Of a DNA stretch of 64,000 nt, positions 1 to 11,977 are shown in pieces. The stretch's first letter is position 1. Each line of letters starts with the position of its first letter. The notes under the pieces were generated by a model, which worked only from the letters and a program-made list of their open reading frames with translations, was not told where the DNA came from and ran no database searches. The stretch is from Anniella stebbinsi (Eukaryota; Chordata; Lepidosauria; Squamata; Anniellidae): NCBI GenBank assembly GCA_029215795.1, contig JARDYH010000004.1, positions 35,778,001 through 35,842,000 of the forward strand, read 5' to 3'. The position numbers and the translations under genes are program-made.

Positions 1-1258
1 TCATTTCCTGCAAATTGAATTAAGGAGAGGCATCGCTATATTGAGGTCCTATTTAGGAAAAACACCATTGTTTGCATTTTATATTGCTTTTGTATCAAAA
101 CATTGTAATTACAGCTAAGTACAAAATACTCCCAACTAACTGAAATGCAAGATACGAAGAAGGAGACATCAAGGTCATTTAGAAAACAATTCCCAGCAGA
201 GTCCTCCTCACTCTGCCTTGTTACTGACATCAATTGGTCAAATCCTCGAAGAGTAAAATAAGTTCTTTATTTTTCAGTGGCCCTTGTTTCTTCCCCTGCT
301 TGAATAACATAACTAGATTTGCATATAAATTTGTTATGGAATATAGGAAGGAGCCCTGCTCCAAATGCACTGATACTAAAATGTTGGCCAGTGTGATTCC
401 AAAAGCTTCCAGATCCCAGATAATATACTTTGCTGTGTACGATATACAAAAAGCAAAGGTTTGGGACTACAATGCTCTAGGATAATGGGACCTATACCAT
501 GTAAATATTTATCTATAAATCTATCTTGGGGAGCTATGATTATGACAGGGCCTAGGACCTACCAATATTTTAATCTGTCCCTGACTGACAGTGGGCAGAG
601 AAAGGGTATGTCCCTGTTGACTTGTCTCCTCTGCCAAGGACAAGAGCAAAGCAGAAGAGATCCATAGTCTTTGTTTGGTTCTGGTCTTACATTTCATTGC
701 TTTTCAATTTGTTGCTTTGTGCGCACACTCAAACTCCACTCTAGCAGCCAGAATAGTCGTGCAGTGACTGAAACGACACCTTTCTGCTTCCCAAGGGACG
801 GCTGTGCCCAGAGCAGTCAGCTAGAAACCTGTAAAAGGAACACAGCGCCACAGTTGTGCATTTCAGGATTATTGATTAAAACTAGAAAAGGATAGGAGGA
901 GGATAGGAGGAGCATAGCAGAGATCAAGGTGCAGAGCTCACCTTTCCCATTCCAGAGGTCAATGGCATTTAGGTTTGCAGACCTTGTACACTCTAAAATT
1001 ATGAACCAGCAACTGGAAGCACTGATGCGGCAGTAGCTTTGAAAAATCTATTTGTCTTTGGTAGATAAGCATTTTCTCCCTCTTCCCACGCACCCAACTC
1101 TCAAAATCATACAGAATAAACACTGTCAATGTACATGCTGTACCTTTTAAAGGCCATTTTTTTTCAGCTGGGACCTAATCATGAATTATTGGATAAGTAG
1201 AACAGAGCAATGTGGGCTTTGCTTTAATTCACTATAGAAAGGGAGAAATGGAGACTTA
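1..1258. other. No recognised feature
   Basis: AT-rich unique intron DNA with no repeat family or exon that I recognise. Confidence 0.5.
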
Positions 1259-1344
1259 GGTTGCAATCCTATACTTTCATGGGAGAAAGTCCCATTGAAT
1301 TCAATGAGACTTACTTCCCAGTAGTCATGCATAGGATTGCACTG
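1259..1344. mobile_element. Short MITE with TGCAATCCTAT termini
   Basis: Perfect 11-bp inverted ends, TGCAATCCTAT at 1262-1272 and ATAGGATTGCA at 1331-1341, enclose CCCATTGAATTCAATGAGAC and a TTACTTCCCAGTA stretch. It is preceded by TTA and followed by TCA, possibly a decayed 3-bp duplication. The termini are shared with the hairpin MITEs above. Confidence 0.72.
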
Positions 1345-1399
1345 TCAAAATCTTAATTCAGCTATTACTGTGTGGTGTAGCCTCTTACGCACCACCCAA

Positions 1400-1710
1400 A
1401 GGACATTGATTTGCATAAAATTTGCATATGCTAATATATAGAAATACATAAAGAATAATTACTATAATGTAAATAGAAATATGATCATCCCTCCATAGTG
1501 GCAGAGACTGTGACTGGTGATCTGTGTACCTGCTGATCAGTCTACTATCCAGATGCTAAGTGTTGATAAGCAACTCCAAGGCCCTCACTGCTCTCCTTTC
1601 TTATAGTTCTGTATCTTTACGCAGAACTTTGACTGGACAGCCCTTTAAACAGAGGATACCTTCAAACAGAGGACTGTCTTCTGTAAAATAGGACACCTGA
1701 CCACCCTATT
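1400..1710 (+). repeat. Repeat X (unnamed interspersed repeat), copy 1
   Basis: GATTTGCATAAAATTTGCAT, GCAGAGACTGTGACTGGTGA, CCTTCAAACAGAGGACTGTC and AAATAGGACACCTGACCACC are shared in order with the copies at 24510, 26413 and 29680. I do not recognise the class; there is no coding capacity. Confidence 0.7.
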
Positions 1711-1920
1711 AATACACTTAGGAGCAAGTACTACATTTGAGCGAATCAGTTAGAAAGGAATTGTTAAAACAACATAGGAAAGGAAAAGGTGGTGACCATC
1801 ACTGAAAATGGCACTAGAAGTCAACTGGACTGGGAGAAAGTGGCAAAGTATGAGAAAGTAAGAAAGGGGGAGAAACACTCCTTTCTCACCTGAACACCTC
1901 TTCGTAAGATTCTCACAAAG

Positions 1921-2164
1921 AGAGCCAGTGTGGTGTAGTGGCTAAAGTGTTGGACTGGGAGCCGGGAGATCCGGGTTCTAATCCCCACTTGGCCATGGAA
2001 ACCCACTGGGTGACTTTGGACCAGCCACAGACTCTCAGCCCAACCTACCTCACAGGGTTGCTCTTGTGAGAATAAAAATGGAGAGGAGGAGGATTATGTA
2101 CATCGCCTTGGGTTCCTTGGATGAAAAAAGGTGGGATATAAATGCAATAGTAAATAAATAAAAT
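1921..2164 (+). mobile_element. tRNA-derived SINE
   Basis: Pol III A box TGGTGTAGTGGCTAA and B box GGTTCTAATCC lie at tRNA spacing. A MIR-like core follows (CTCAGCCCAACCTACCTCAC), then a 3' end of GGGTTCCTTGGATGAAAAAAGG and (TAAA)n. Its 3' end may borrow the reverse transcriptase of a partner LINE. Confidence 0.88.
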
Positions 2165-2203
2165 TCTTCAGGGATCCAGAAAAATGCAGAGAAAAGAGGT
2201 CTA

Positions 2204-2567
2204 AGGGGCTGTCTTCACAGCATCTGGTTGGTGCTGCCTTCCTCTAAAACCCCACGGTTTTCCTCTCCCGACAACAAAAAAGGAGCACGGGGTTTCCGGC
2301 AGCCATCCAGGTACTGGAGTCATCCCCCCCTGGTGGAAGGCGACCAATTGCTGGTCTCCTTCCACCAGGGACCACCCCCGGATTGGCCCAGAAGTGATAT
2401 CAGATGATGGAAGAGCCGTATTGACCTCACTCCCATTGAAAATGTCAGGGTTGTGCAGCTTCGCGGGAAAACCCCACAGTGGCTGCGAAGCTAGAGCTGC
2501 ATTGTATAACTGATGCAGTGCAGAACCGCAGCCACCGTATGGCTTTCCCCCTATATAGACAGCCCCT
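2204..2567. mobile_element. MITE with AGGGGCTGTCT inverted ends
   Basis: AGGGGCTGTCT at 2204-2214 is inverted at 2557-2567. Inside, CCTGGTGGAAGG (2329-2340) and CCTTCCACCAGG (2358-2369) form a perfect 12-bp hairpin with a 17-nt loop. No target duplication is clear. Confidence 0.7.
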
Positions 2568-3441
2568 CAGCAGAGTATGGTTTTATCAAAACAATTTTAA
2601 TATTAAGAGCTATTTAGAATGGTGGAGAGAGAGAGAGAGTCCTGGGTAAAATCTGAGTTGGGATGCTTCAGATGTGGGAATTCTAGAACTGCTAGACAAG
2701 CATGGAGTAGACTTCTAAACGTTACACTCTTCTAATGTACAAATCAGACACACACACACTACTGTCCTCACCACCCTGCTTTATCCACAAACCAGGAATA
2801 TGTGGCTGCCCCCTTTGACATCTAGTTTGGCTCTCCCTCAGACTCTTTGAGGTAGTAAATCAATGTTTGGGCTGTGCCACTCTGGGCTTCAAGCTGGGGC
2901 TCATATGACGGAATGCTTCTCCATATAAGACAACTCCTTCCATATAGAAAACGTAGGGGAGAACTGTCCTAATCAAGCATTCTTTCCTCTGCTATGCCAG
3001 CTTTATAGGTGGAGGGATCATTGTTCATTTGTTTGTTTTGCTATGAAGAGCGTTCTGTCATGTGAGCCCGTCTGTAAGCTGAAATGGTCTTGCCTAGACA
3101 CAGGTTTACCACCCCAGTGAGAACTAGTCCTTCTGAAGTGAAACTTATCTCTCTGTCAATAAAAAATGTCAGAATTGGTTCCAATCTGTTGTTGTTGTTG
3201 TTGTTTTATTTGGTTTGTTTGTTTGTTTTTTCATTTCTTTGACTTTATGACCTGCTACCTCCACCTGCAACGACTTGGGACAAGTACCTGTATGGATGTA
3301 AGATTGTACAATGTACAAGTGGGACCTGTAACAAAATGTTGTAGTAGGCAGTATCCAACACTGCCTCTGCATCTCTGCTGTGTTGCACCAGCACAACAGC
3401 ACTAGCAAAACAGGAAGCTGGTGCTCTAGGAACCCCATAAA
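2568..3441. other. Mostly unremarkable sequence
   Basis: Apart from the TTG repeat at 3186-3235, nothing is recognised. Confidence 0.5.
3186..3235. repeat. (TTG)n and (TTTG)n simple repeat
   Basis: TGTTGTTGTTGTTGTTG followed by TTTGTTTGTTTG. Confidence 0.9.
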
Positions 3442-3516
3442 CAAATGGGAACACTTGGTTAATGGCTGGGAGTTGCAGTCCAACACATCTGGAGGGGACC
3501 AGATTGGGGAAGGCTG
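3442..3516. mobile_element. hAT-like palindromic MITE, right half
   Basis: GGCTGGGAGTTGCAGTCCAA, CACATCTGGAGGGGACCAG and TTGGGGAAGGCTGA are one arm of the window's commonest MITE. The other arm is absent. Confidence 0.7.
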
Positions 3517-3563
3517 ATTTACACTTCAAAGTGGATGCCTACCATAGCAAAGAATCGTAGCAT

Positions 3564-3740
3564 GTTGCCTTCTACCTGGTCAGACTATTTGACAACTCTG
3601 ACTGGGAGGAGCTCTCCAGGGTCCTGACCAGAGGACTTCCCCATCACCTACTCCCTGAACTGGAGACGCCAGGGATTAAACCTGGAACCATCCGTATGGA
3701 AAGCATGTCCTCTACCACTGAGCCATGGTCGGCCTTCCTT
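3564..3740 (-). mobile_element. tRNA-Ala-like SINE
   Basis: On the - strand the left end reads like tRNA-Ala: GGCTCAGTGGTAGAGGACAT (A box) and GGTTTAATCCC (B box). The tail side has CTGGAGAGCTCCTCCC and ACCAGGTAGAAGGCAAC. Confidence 0.83.
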
Positions 3741-3884
3741 TTTTTCCAGGGAACTGGTAGGCAAGAGAAACCTCTGGGGATGCGGCAACAGCCTCCTTGG
3801 GATCTGCTCACCCAGCAGCCCTTTGCATTGGCCAAGAGGAAGCAAAGTTCCCTCCTCCTGGCTTGCAAGCATTTAGCGATGGGT

Positions 3885-4440
3885 GTGGGAAATAAATCGA
3901 AAGGCCTAGAAGCTTTATTGCGACCAGAGGTGTCAGATGCTATTACTCTGCCCAACAAGCGCCAAAGATTTCAATCCAAGCATCGCAAGGAGCAGGCAGC
4001 AGCATTACTTTCACTGTGGGGCTCAGGTGACGCAAAAGCCCCGGTTGATTAGCAAGTCCCCATCCCTTGTCCTCTGGAGACAAGCGACTATTGACGGGAC
4101 CAAGAAAAGCTGTGAGCTCTTGGAGCCAATGAGAACTCCCGGCCGGCACTTGTTTTATTTATGAGCTCTCCAGGGCTGAGATTAAACAGAAGTGAGATGT
4201 TATCAAAACACCATTTTATCTCGTTTGGAGCCTCTGACTGCACAGGTACTGCCGGCGAAAGGAGGGAGGTGTCAGGCCATCTCTTCTGCCTGGAAACGGA
4301 ATCAGCAGGAACATGGCTGCGGGAGGTGATTGCTATCCTCTTTCGCCCTGATTGCTTCCTTTGTAACATGGCAAAGGGGTCTTTCTTCCCCGTAATGATT
4401 TTTCCAAGATTGTCAGCCTGCCAATAATTTTTAAAAGGCA
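3885..4440. other. Unique stretch, candidate conserved noncoding element
   Basis: No repeat family is recognised. The stretch is compositionally complex, with TTTTATCTC, TTATCAAAACA and ACTTGTTTTATTTATGAGCTC words, and has no coherent reading frame. Such islands between transposons are often constrained enhancers in vertebrate neural genes, but conservation is untested. Confidence 0.3.
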
Positions 4441-4461
4441 GAAAAGAAATTAGTGCAGTTA

Positions 4462-4572
4462 GAGAGAAATCCTAATGTGGATGTTTAGACAGAAAAAAGG
4501 TCCTGCAATTCCCAGCATTCCCCAGCCAGTTGTAGGATCCTTTTCTGCCTAAGCATCCATAGGATTGTGCCT
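4462..4572. mobile_element. Harbinger-like hairpin MITE
   Basis: A 111-bp hairpin of the same family as 52644-52779, with TTTAGACAGAAAAAAGGTCC on one arm and GGATCCTTTTCTGCCTAAGC on the other. It is flanked by TTA at 4459-4461 and 4573-4575. Confidence 0.75.
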
Positions 4573-5452
4573 TTAGCTTACTTATCAAAGTAAGGCAGAC
4601 CTATTGCATGGATGTTGGAGACAGTCACTGTGCATGAGGGATAGAGAGGGGATAGACGAGTAAGTGGCTACCCTAAGCGTACACAAACGACTATAGTTTA
4701 TGTTTACACATTGTCATGTGGGATGGTGGCTGAATTTGGTATGCATGCACTGTGGATGTTTTGAATTGTGGCTGTGAATACATGCCAACTGCACCACCAG
4801 GTGAAGCTCTGCCTCCATCCGTGAGGTGTAGTGCAGGGGTAGTCAACACAGTGCCCACAGGCACCAATGTGGCACCACCAGATCCCTTTCATGGTGCCCG
4901 CTGAGGGGGTCCTACCACTTCCAATTTTTACATTTTAAAAAATTCACTAATTGACTTACCTCAGAGTGAAGTGATGGCTTCCAGCTGCTGCCAGCTGCCC
5001 TCTTCATTCTCCATGAATGCCTCTGGGCTGCGTGTGGGGCTGAGTGATATTCTTAGGAAATGAAGGTGGTGGGCAGCTGTAGGCCAAAGCTTTCCTCTGC
5101 AGTGTGCCCAACTATCAAGAAAAACAAGGGGGAAAGAAAAAAAGGCCCCCTCTTGCTGCTATCTGGGTAAGCAGAGGGGGGAGGTTTAAAGAGAGCAGTG
5201 GGAGGCTAGGGAGAGAAAGGGGGCTAAGAAGGGCAGCGGTAAGCCAGCAGGGCTCAGGTAAGCCAGCAGGAAGCTTGTGGGGGGCTGGGGGAGTAAGCTG
5301 GGAGTAAACTAGGGCTGGGGAGGGTTGTATGTTTGAATGGATGGTGGCTGTATGTATATTTTATTTGGCAGAGGCACTCTGAGAAGGGACTGAAGAAGAG
5401 TCCAAGTAGATAAATATGAGAGGAGCCGATCCTTCAGGCAGCCTGTCTCCAA
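4573..5452. other. Degraded repeats, unclassified
   Basis: GTGCAGGGGTAGTCAACACAG near 4830 resembles a hAT-type end. A purine-rich G stretch lies at 5110-5330. No gene. Confidence 0.4.
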
Positions 5453-5599
5453 ACTTTAACAAGCACTTTGAATTGGCCCCATAAACAGACTGGCAGCCAG
5501 CGCACATAGGAAAGTACTGACATGATATGATCAGAATGGCCAGTCCCAGTCAGTATCCTTGCTGCCATATTTTGCACAAGCTCAGGCTTCCAGACTGTT
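5453..5599 (-). mobile_element. L2-like LINE fragment
   Basis: AAGCACTTTGAATTGGCCCC, ACTGGCAGCCAGCGC and TATTTTGCACAAGCTCAGGC match the C-terminal coding region of the L2-like copy at 25649-26412. Confidence 0.75.
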
Positions 5600-6556
5600 T
5601 CATAGAATAGAATAGTAGAGATGGAAGTGACCTATAAGGCCATCACGTCCAACCCCCTGCTCAATGCAGGAATCCACCTTAAAGCATCCCTGACAGATGG
5701 TTATCTAGCTGCCTCTTGAATGCCTCTAGTGTGGGAGAGCCCACGACCTCCCTAGGTAATTGGATCCATTTCCATACTACTCTAACAGTCAGGACATTTT
5801 TCCTGATGTACAGACAGAGTCTGGCTTCTTGTAACCTGAGCCCATTATTCCATGTTCTGCATTCTGGGATGATCTAGAAGAGATCCTGGCCCTCCTCTGT
5901 GTGACAACCTTTCAAGTATTTGAAGAGTGCTACCATGTTTCCCCTCAATCTTCTCTTCTCCAGGCTAAACATGCCCAGTTCTTTCAGTCTCTCCTCATAG
6001 GGCTTTGTTTCCAGACCCCTGATCATCCTCATTGCCCTCCTCTGAACCTCCTCCAGCTTGTCTGCATCCTTGAAGTATGGTGCCCAGACCTAGACACAAT
6101 ACTCAAGATGAGGCCTAACCAGTGCCGAATAGAGGGAAACCAGTACCTTGTGCAATTTGGAAGTTATATTTCTATTAATGCATCCCAAAATTATTTAGCG
6201 TTTGCTTTTTTTGCAGCCACATCACACTGTTGGCTCATATTCAGCTTGTGATCTACAACAATTCCAAATTCCTTCTCGTTTGTAGTTTTACTGAGCCAAG
6301 TATCCTCCATTTTGTAACTGTGAATTTGGTTTCTTTTTCCTAGGTATAGAACTTGGCGTTTATCCCTATTAAATTTCATTCTGTTGTTTTCAGCCCAGCG
6401 CTCCAGCCTATCAAGATCACTTTGAAGTTTGTTTCTGTCTTCCAGGGTATTAGTGATCCCACCCAATTTTGTGTCACCTGCAAATTTGATAAGCATTCCC
6501 TGCACCTCCTCTTCCAAGGCAGTAATAAAAATGCTGAAGAGCACTGGGCCCCATGT
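5600..6556 (-). mobile_element. CR1 LINE, 5'-truncated (end of reverse transcriptase to tail)
   Basis: The 3' end is at 5600 (CATAGAATAGAATAG). On the - strand it encodes LFSIFITALEEE, KFAGDTKLGG (reverse transcriptase block C, with the first catalytic Asp changed to Gly), LDRLERWAENN.MKFN and MSQQCDVAAKKAN, then the C-terminal SLEK/LFKYL segment. It is inactive and 5' truncated. An L2-like fragment abuts its 3' end. Confidence 0.9.
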
Positions 6557-6589
6557 GCCATAATTTGCAGTAGTCTAAATTGGTGGTTT

Positions 6590-6700
6590 CCAAAGTGTGG
6601 ACAACTGGAACAAGTTGTTGTGAGAATAAAATGGGAGGATGGGGAGAACCAGGTGGACCACTTTGCATTCGTTGGAAAGGAAATGGGGGATAAATAAATA
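6590..6700 (+). mobile_element. SINE 3' fragment
   Basis: GTTGTTGTGAGAATAAAATGG, then CTTTGCATTCGTTGGAAAGG and AAATGGGGGATAAATAAAT match the 3' half of the 1921 family. It abuts a CR1. Confidence 0.72.
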
Positions 6701-7229
6701 TGCAATTGTCTGGCACCATTGGAAGGTGCCTATGATGCCACTGCATGCCTCTGTGTTGGTCTGTCAGGTGTTTTGGAGGTACGTTTTCCGCTGCAGAAGG
6801 GGAAGTGTGGACCTTTCCCTTTCATTATAGTGACTGTATTCTGTCTCATCTCAGGCAAGCTGAAGATGAGCGGTAGGATGCCAGATTCCACAGCATGCCC
6901 AGACAGATAAGGGGGTAATGCCTTTTTAAAAGAAAAATACTCTGCACATACCCAGAAGCACTCAGACCAAGGGTAAAATAGAATATAATGTAAAATAGAA
7001 AAGAAAGTTAACAACATTAGTACTTTTCCTGTGACTTTCAGCACCGACTTGCAGTTGTGAGGTTTTTTCTTTTGCCAGGTGGGGATATAGTGGGGATCTG
7101 TGATAGTTACCCAGCAATTGCAACTGAGCTTTGCCCAGACTTAGCTAAATGGCTGGAAGGTGATGTCAAGGGTGTTTGGAGGGGGAGGCATCGGGCGACA
7201 AAGATGCACCATAACTGGCTGCTCCGCAG

Positions 7230-7610
7230 TCTTCTTGCCCTGTGAGAACAGTATCCTACCTTCTCCAGTGCTGCAGTCTTCCTAAAAGCTGGTTACCATT
7301 GTTTTTGGTCAGGCCACTATTATAATGCTCCACTCAGCCTTCATCATAAACAGGTCATTTAGAGAGCTGCCTGCCAGTTCCTTTCTGTTCTTCACCCTTC
7401 CCCTGCCTTCAGAGTGGTATTTTCACAGGGAGGCAGCCATTTCCTTGCTTAACAACAGGGCTTCATTAACCATTATGCTTAGTACACCACAGAGCAGGGA
7501 CCCAGCCCAATTAGGGCCCCTGCTGCTGTGATTTAATTATGCAGTGTCTCCCAATGTGAAAAGTATGTTCCTCTTGCTCCTGGCAACATGATTCTTTAAA
7601 ATGCCTTGCA
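7230..7610. other. Unique stretch, candidate conserved noncoding element
   Basis: Contains TCATTAACCATTATGC, CCCAATTAGGGCCCC and GATTTAATTATGCAGTG, three homeodomain-type TAAT sites within 110 bp. No repeat match or coding signal. Confidence 0.33.
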
Positions 7611-7994
7611 GCTGGGAATGGACTGCTGTTCCTTCATCAAAAAGCAGGGCAGTATTAGCCATCTCCCCAGCTTGGGGTAAATGTAAATCAACAGTAGCTT
7701 GACCAGCATAGTGAGTGGAGTTTCTCTGTACTGTGGAATATTTTTTTGTGACAGGGAAGAATGTAACGAGCACATATGAAGGGACCTCTGTATGTACATG
7801 TATGTGTGACAGTGCATGCAATTGGCTGTGCTTGCTTTTATAGGTGAATGACAGTAAATGGGAGGCTGCATATTTCAAGCCAGAGACCCTCAGGAAATTG
7901 CTCTGTATGGGGTCGTCATCCCCTTTAACAATGTACTTGCCAGGAGAGTTCATTTCACCCTTTAGGTATATCAAACATTGACATTTTGGTTGCA

Positions 7995-8752
7995 GGAAAG
8001 GGCAACCAAAGGAGCTGGAGCAACATTTGGGGCTGTTTAGCTTAGGGAAAAAAACAAGTTTTGGGAGCAGTGGCAGCTGGCGTCATTGGGGCTGGTGTGG
8101 CAGAGGGGTGGGCAGAAACTCAATATTTTACTGAGATTGTTGGAGAAGGGAAACGATCATGCATGGCCATCGGCAGCTGCATGTCATGGATTGGAGCAAA
8201 TGTATCTGGTTGTGGGGGGATTTCTCTGCCCCAAGTGGGTGGGGCAGAGGCAGAGGGTCACCTTGAATGGGGAGACATGATAGAGGTTTATAAAATTATG
8301 TACGGTGTGGAGAAAGTGGACAGGGAGACATTTTTCTCCCTCTCCCATAATATTAGAACCCCAGCGTCATCCCATGAAACTGATAGGTAGGAGTTTCAAG
8401 ACAGATTAAGTCCTGAATCTTCACACAGAACATAGTTAAACTATGGAATTCACTTCCGCAAGATGTAGCAATGGCCACCAATATGGATTGCTTTAAAATG
8501 AGATTAGACAAATCCATAGAGGTTAAGGCCATCAATGGGCGTTAGATTTCATGACTGCATATATTACGTTCAGTATCGGAGGCAGTATGCCTCTGTGTAT
8601 CAATTGTTGGAGAGCATGACTGAGAGAGCACTAATGCATTCATGTCCTGTTTTGGGCTTTCCATGAGCATCTGGTCAGCCACTGTGTGAACAGAATGCTG
8701 GATTAGGTAGGCTTTTAGTTTGATCCTGCATAGTACTTCTTACATTCTTATG
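7995..8752 (+). mobile_element. CR1-type LINE (second family, no ATTCTATG tail), with foreign segment
   Basis: Matches the other window copies through GACATGATAGAGGTTTATAAAATTATG, CTATGGAATTCACTTCC and GAATGCTGGATTAGGTAGGC, ending TTCTTACATTCTTA. The coding part corresponds to MIEVYKIM...DRETFFS..HNTRT. About 200 bp at roughly 8056-8262 does not match the family and looks like an insertion of other DNA. Confidence 0.85.
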
Positions 8753-8892
8753 ACTGCAGTTCTCCAATCCTTATACGGCCCCAGCACTGTTCTCGTGTGC
8801 ATGTAAGATTGAATACAGACCCCAGCGTAAATCATCACAGTTACTTATAAGGCGTTAATACCCCTCTATACACAGAGAATGTTTTGACACAG

Positions 8893-9229
8893 GGGTGGGG
8901 AAACTCATGCCTGGAGTCCCAATCTGGCCCTCCAAGGTTCCCCAGAGACCCACAGCCACTTCCCCTGGCCCCACCGCCTTTCCCCCACTCACTGACCATT
9001 TGGTGGTGCCCCAGATTTTGTGCATATTTCCCCCCTTCTAAAAGGTTAAACTGTCTCTCCTGAGGCTTGGTTATTGGCAGTCATAGCTTTAAGCTGCAAT
9101 AATACTACTGGTATTTTATTTCATTTCATTTGTATTTTGACCCCACCCTTTTTGCCTTTGGCACCATCCCCTTTGCACCACTGGGATGCGGCCCACAAGA
9201 ACTTCTTGAAAAATTGAATTCGGCCATCT
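8893..9229. mobile_element. hAT-like element with CAGGGGTG end
   Basis: Starts CAGGGGTGGGGAAACTCATG and shares CCTTCTAAAAGGTTAAACTG, TTATTGGCAGTCATAG and CTTGAAAAATTGAATT-like sequence with the copy at 36888-37836. CAGGGGTG ends are common in hAT nonautonomous elements. A SINE 3' fragment is inserted near its end. Confidence 0.68.
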
Positions 9230-9322
9230 GAATGGAATAGGATTATGTACGTCACCTGAGTTCCTTGGAGGCGAAAAATGGCAGGGTATAAATGTAGTAA
9301 ATAATTAAAATAAATAAATTCC
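9230..9322 (+). mobile_element. SINE 3' fragment inside a hAT-like element
   Basis: GGATTATGTACGTCACCTGA, GTTCCTTGGAGGCGAAAAAT and GGGTATAAATGTAGTAAATA match the SINE 3' end. Confidence 0.75.
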
Positions 9323-10127
9323 ACCTTTTTTCCCTTAGCGGATTTTCCATGGTAAAGAAAACGATGGAAGAAGTGGTGGGAAAACACTGGAGGGCTACGC
9401 ATAGAAGTTGATCCCCCTCAAAATTCCATGAATAAGGCAGGGTGATGGTGCCATCAATCCCAATCTAATTGAGAGGGTTTTCAGATACTCTCTGAATGCA
9501 GATTAGTGTATGTCAGGATCCTGCAAGAAATCATTAGGTGTCCTTTCAGGGTGCTTCCAGAAACAATTCCTTCTTTTTCTCCTTAACAGACTTCCTGTGT
9601 TAAGGGGGAAAGATGGAACAAGCAGTAAGAAAACAAGAGAGGGGCATGAGTAGAAGACATCATCGTCTGGACCTGCCGCCCACCCTCACTCCCACCCCAT
9701 TAAACTTCCATGAATGAGGCAAGGCAATAGCGCCATAAAATCCTAGCCTGGAAGCATCTAAAAGTCGCTGTTGCCATCTTATGGCGCAGAGATGTAAGCA
9801 TGTACAATGAAATGGAACCATTCTGGACAGGCAAGGACCAAGAAACTAAGGAGCGTGAGAGCTGTTATATACCATTTTAACTCTCATGGTGAGAGGGCTG
9901 AGACTTCTGTTAGCAATCTTAGCTCCTTCCAGATCTACAATTCTTCCTGGAAGAGGGAATGACTAATAAACCAGTTTAAGTCTATAGTGTGGATATACCT
10001 TGAGAGTATAGTACTCCAGAAAAAATAATTCCTGAATAAAGGAAACCCACTAAAGAGTATTCTGTCCCCAAACTGACGTTTAGCATTGCCACTTTCTATT
10101 TAAGGATGAGCCCTTATTCAATATCAT
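9323..10127. other. Two related segments of an unclassified repeat
   Basis: AAATTCCATGAATAAGGCAG (near 9420) and AAACTTCCATGAATGAGGCA (near 9705) head two similar blocks about 285 bp apart. A reverse relative occurs near 19015-19145. Probably a DNA-transposon remnant. Confidence 0.45.
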
Positions 10128-10267
10128 GAAAGCTCTACAGCAGTCTGCCTTAGTGCCTTCCAGGTGTGTTGGACTAAAACTCCCATCATTCCCAATAAGC
10201 CTGGGCTTTGAGTGTAATGGGGATTCTAGTCCAGCACATCTGGAGGGCATAAAGTTGGGGACAGCTG
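10128..10267. mobile_element. hAT-like palindromic MITE
   Basis: Arms TTCCAGGTGTGTTGGACTAA and CTAGTCCAGCACATCTGGAG pair imperfectly. The flanks CTCTACAG and CTGTACAG agree in 7 of 8 bases, fitting the 8-bp duplication of hAT elements. Confidence 0.75.
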
Positions 10268-11977
10268 TACAGACTCTAATGGGCATTCCAGTTATTATGA
10301 GCCACTAGAATTCCAGAGAAGCAACTTCATAGCTCCAGTTCCCAAGTTTTGACATTTTGAGTTGTCAACGCTCTTAGCTATTCAACCTTGCCTTTAGCAA
10401 GATTTTTTTTCGTTTAACCTTGATACTGATCCTCATCTGAAAGAATATATGTATGTTATACCCTGATGTACAAGGTGCCTAGGAAATAAGAGGTTTGACG
10501 TTTACAGGACAAGGCTAGAATTTCATGTCTTGGGTTTCATACATGCATATAGCACAAATACGCCCTAGTTCTTCTAGGATGCCCTCTGTCCTTCCAGTTC
10601 AATGTAAAGACTGAGATGCACAAATGCATTTCGCTTGTGATCTTCTGGAATACTGGTTAGGATCAACAAATGGATTAAGGCTCTCTGGGATTTTCATTTA
10701 TAAAAATTTTCAGGTGAAAAGTGTGCTAAGGGTGTGTGTGAAATGCTCCACCAAAACCTCTACCTTTATGACAATCCTGAGTTGTTGTTTTCAACCTTGA
10801 TCTGTTGTGGCTGCTTTTTTAAATCAAAAAGCTTCCTCTTTACATGATACCAACCAATCAGGGATCACATAGAGAACATGAAGACAGATATAGTCAGTCA
10901 GCGCAACTACATGACAATATCACTGAGGACAAACATTGCTAAATGCTTTGCCCTATGTGTGAATGGATTTAGAGATGGATTGAAAAGGGAATATGTGTCT
11001 TTTCCCAAAGCAACTGGGCCAGTGCTGGGCCTATCTTGTTGAACTGTGGCAATGTGACTGCTCATCCTCACTACCACTATCACATTATAGCAGAACAAGT
11101 CAGGAAGTATCAGCCCTGCTGGTTGCCTCAGCAACAGGGATGTATTCCAGTCCCCATGACAAAAAGTGAACATTTTTGTCGTCGTTCACAGAGCCTCTGC
11201 AAAAACATCACAGAAAGGGAGGGCTGCTTTTTTCTGGAGGCAAACATGTTTGTGAAACCTTTGCTAGTGCTCAGGACTAGAATGGCTCCATCACCAATAT
11301 TAGAGTGTATGGTGCACACACTGGCCAGCCATCTTACTTGCACTTATTTGTACTTTTGCCCATCTTCAACAATATTTTCACCTTATATTCCTCCCTGTTA
11401 CACATTCGTCCCTGACACAGCCCCCTCCACACTTTGAATGAATGTGTGGAGGAGCTGAAGGGGTTCTATGAGCTAGCTGTGCCCACAGGTTTCATCATGT
11501 AGTGTCACCATGCTCCCTTGATGAATATCTGATTGATATTCGGGGGACGTTACAGCAATGAGCCCACATGGTCTCACAGCTCCCTCCACTTGACCATTCA
11601 ACACGTGGAGGAAACCATATGTGTTCCTACATTATGAGCAACTGAAATGGAAGATGGTGTCTTCTGGATACCCCATAACATTCCAGGAATTGCATGATAA
11701 AAGCCTCATCTGGAAGCACCCTAGATCTATGGTGTAAATATCCTCAGTCTATGCAGAAGAAGCTGCCTCTTTTTTTCCTGTGTTGGGTTCAAGTCTCTAG
11801 CACTTTACCCTCTTGGAACTGCTGTGCGTGTACATTGTTTAAATGCATGCTTTTTGAGCCATGCTCAGATGTCCACATACTTGTATGAGCATATATTTGC
11901 CACTGTAGCGTGTTATGCATGTTGGATCACATGTCCATGGATGTATACCTATGAAATGTGTATGTGGGCATTTAGAT

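Noticed and set aside
3669..3735. True tRNA-Ala genes at the SINE heads (3669, 18400, 27560, 36150)
   Set aside because: Boxes are present but the acceptor stems do not pair well and each is followed by the same SINE body, so they are SINE promoters.
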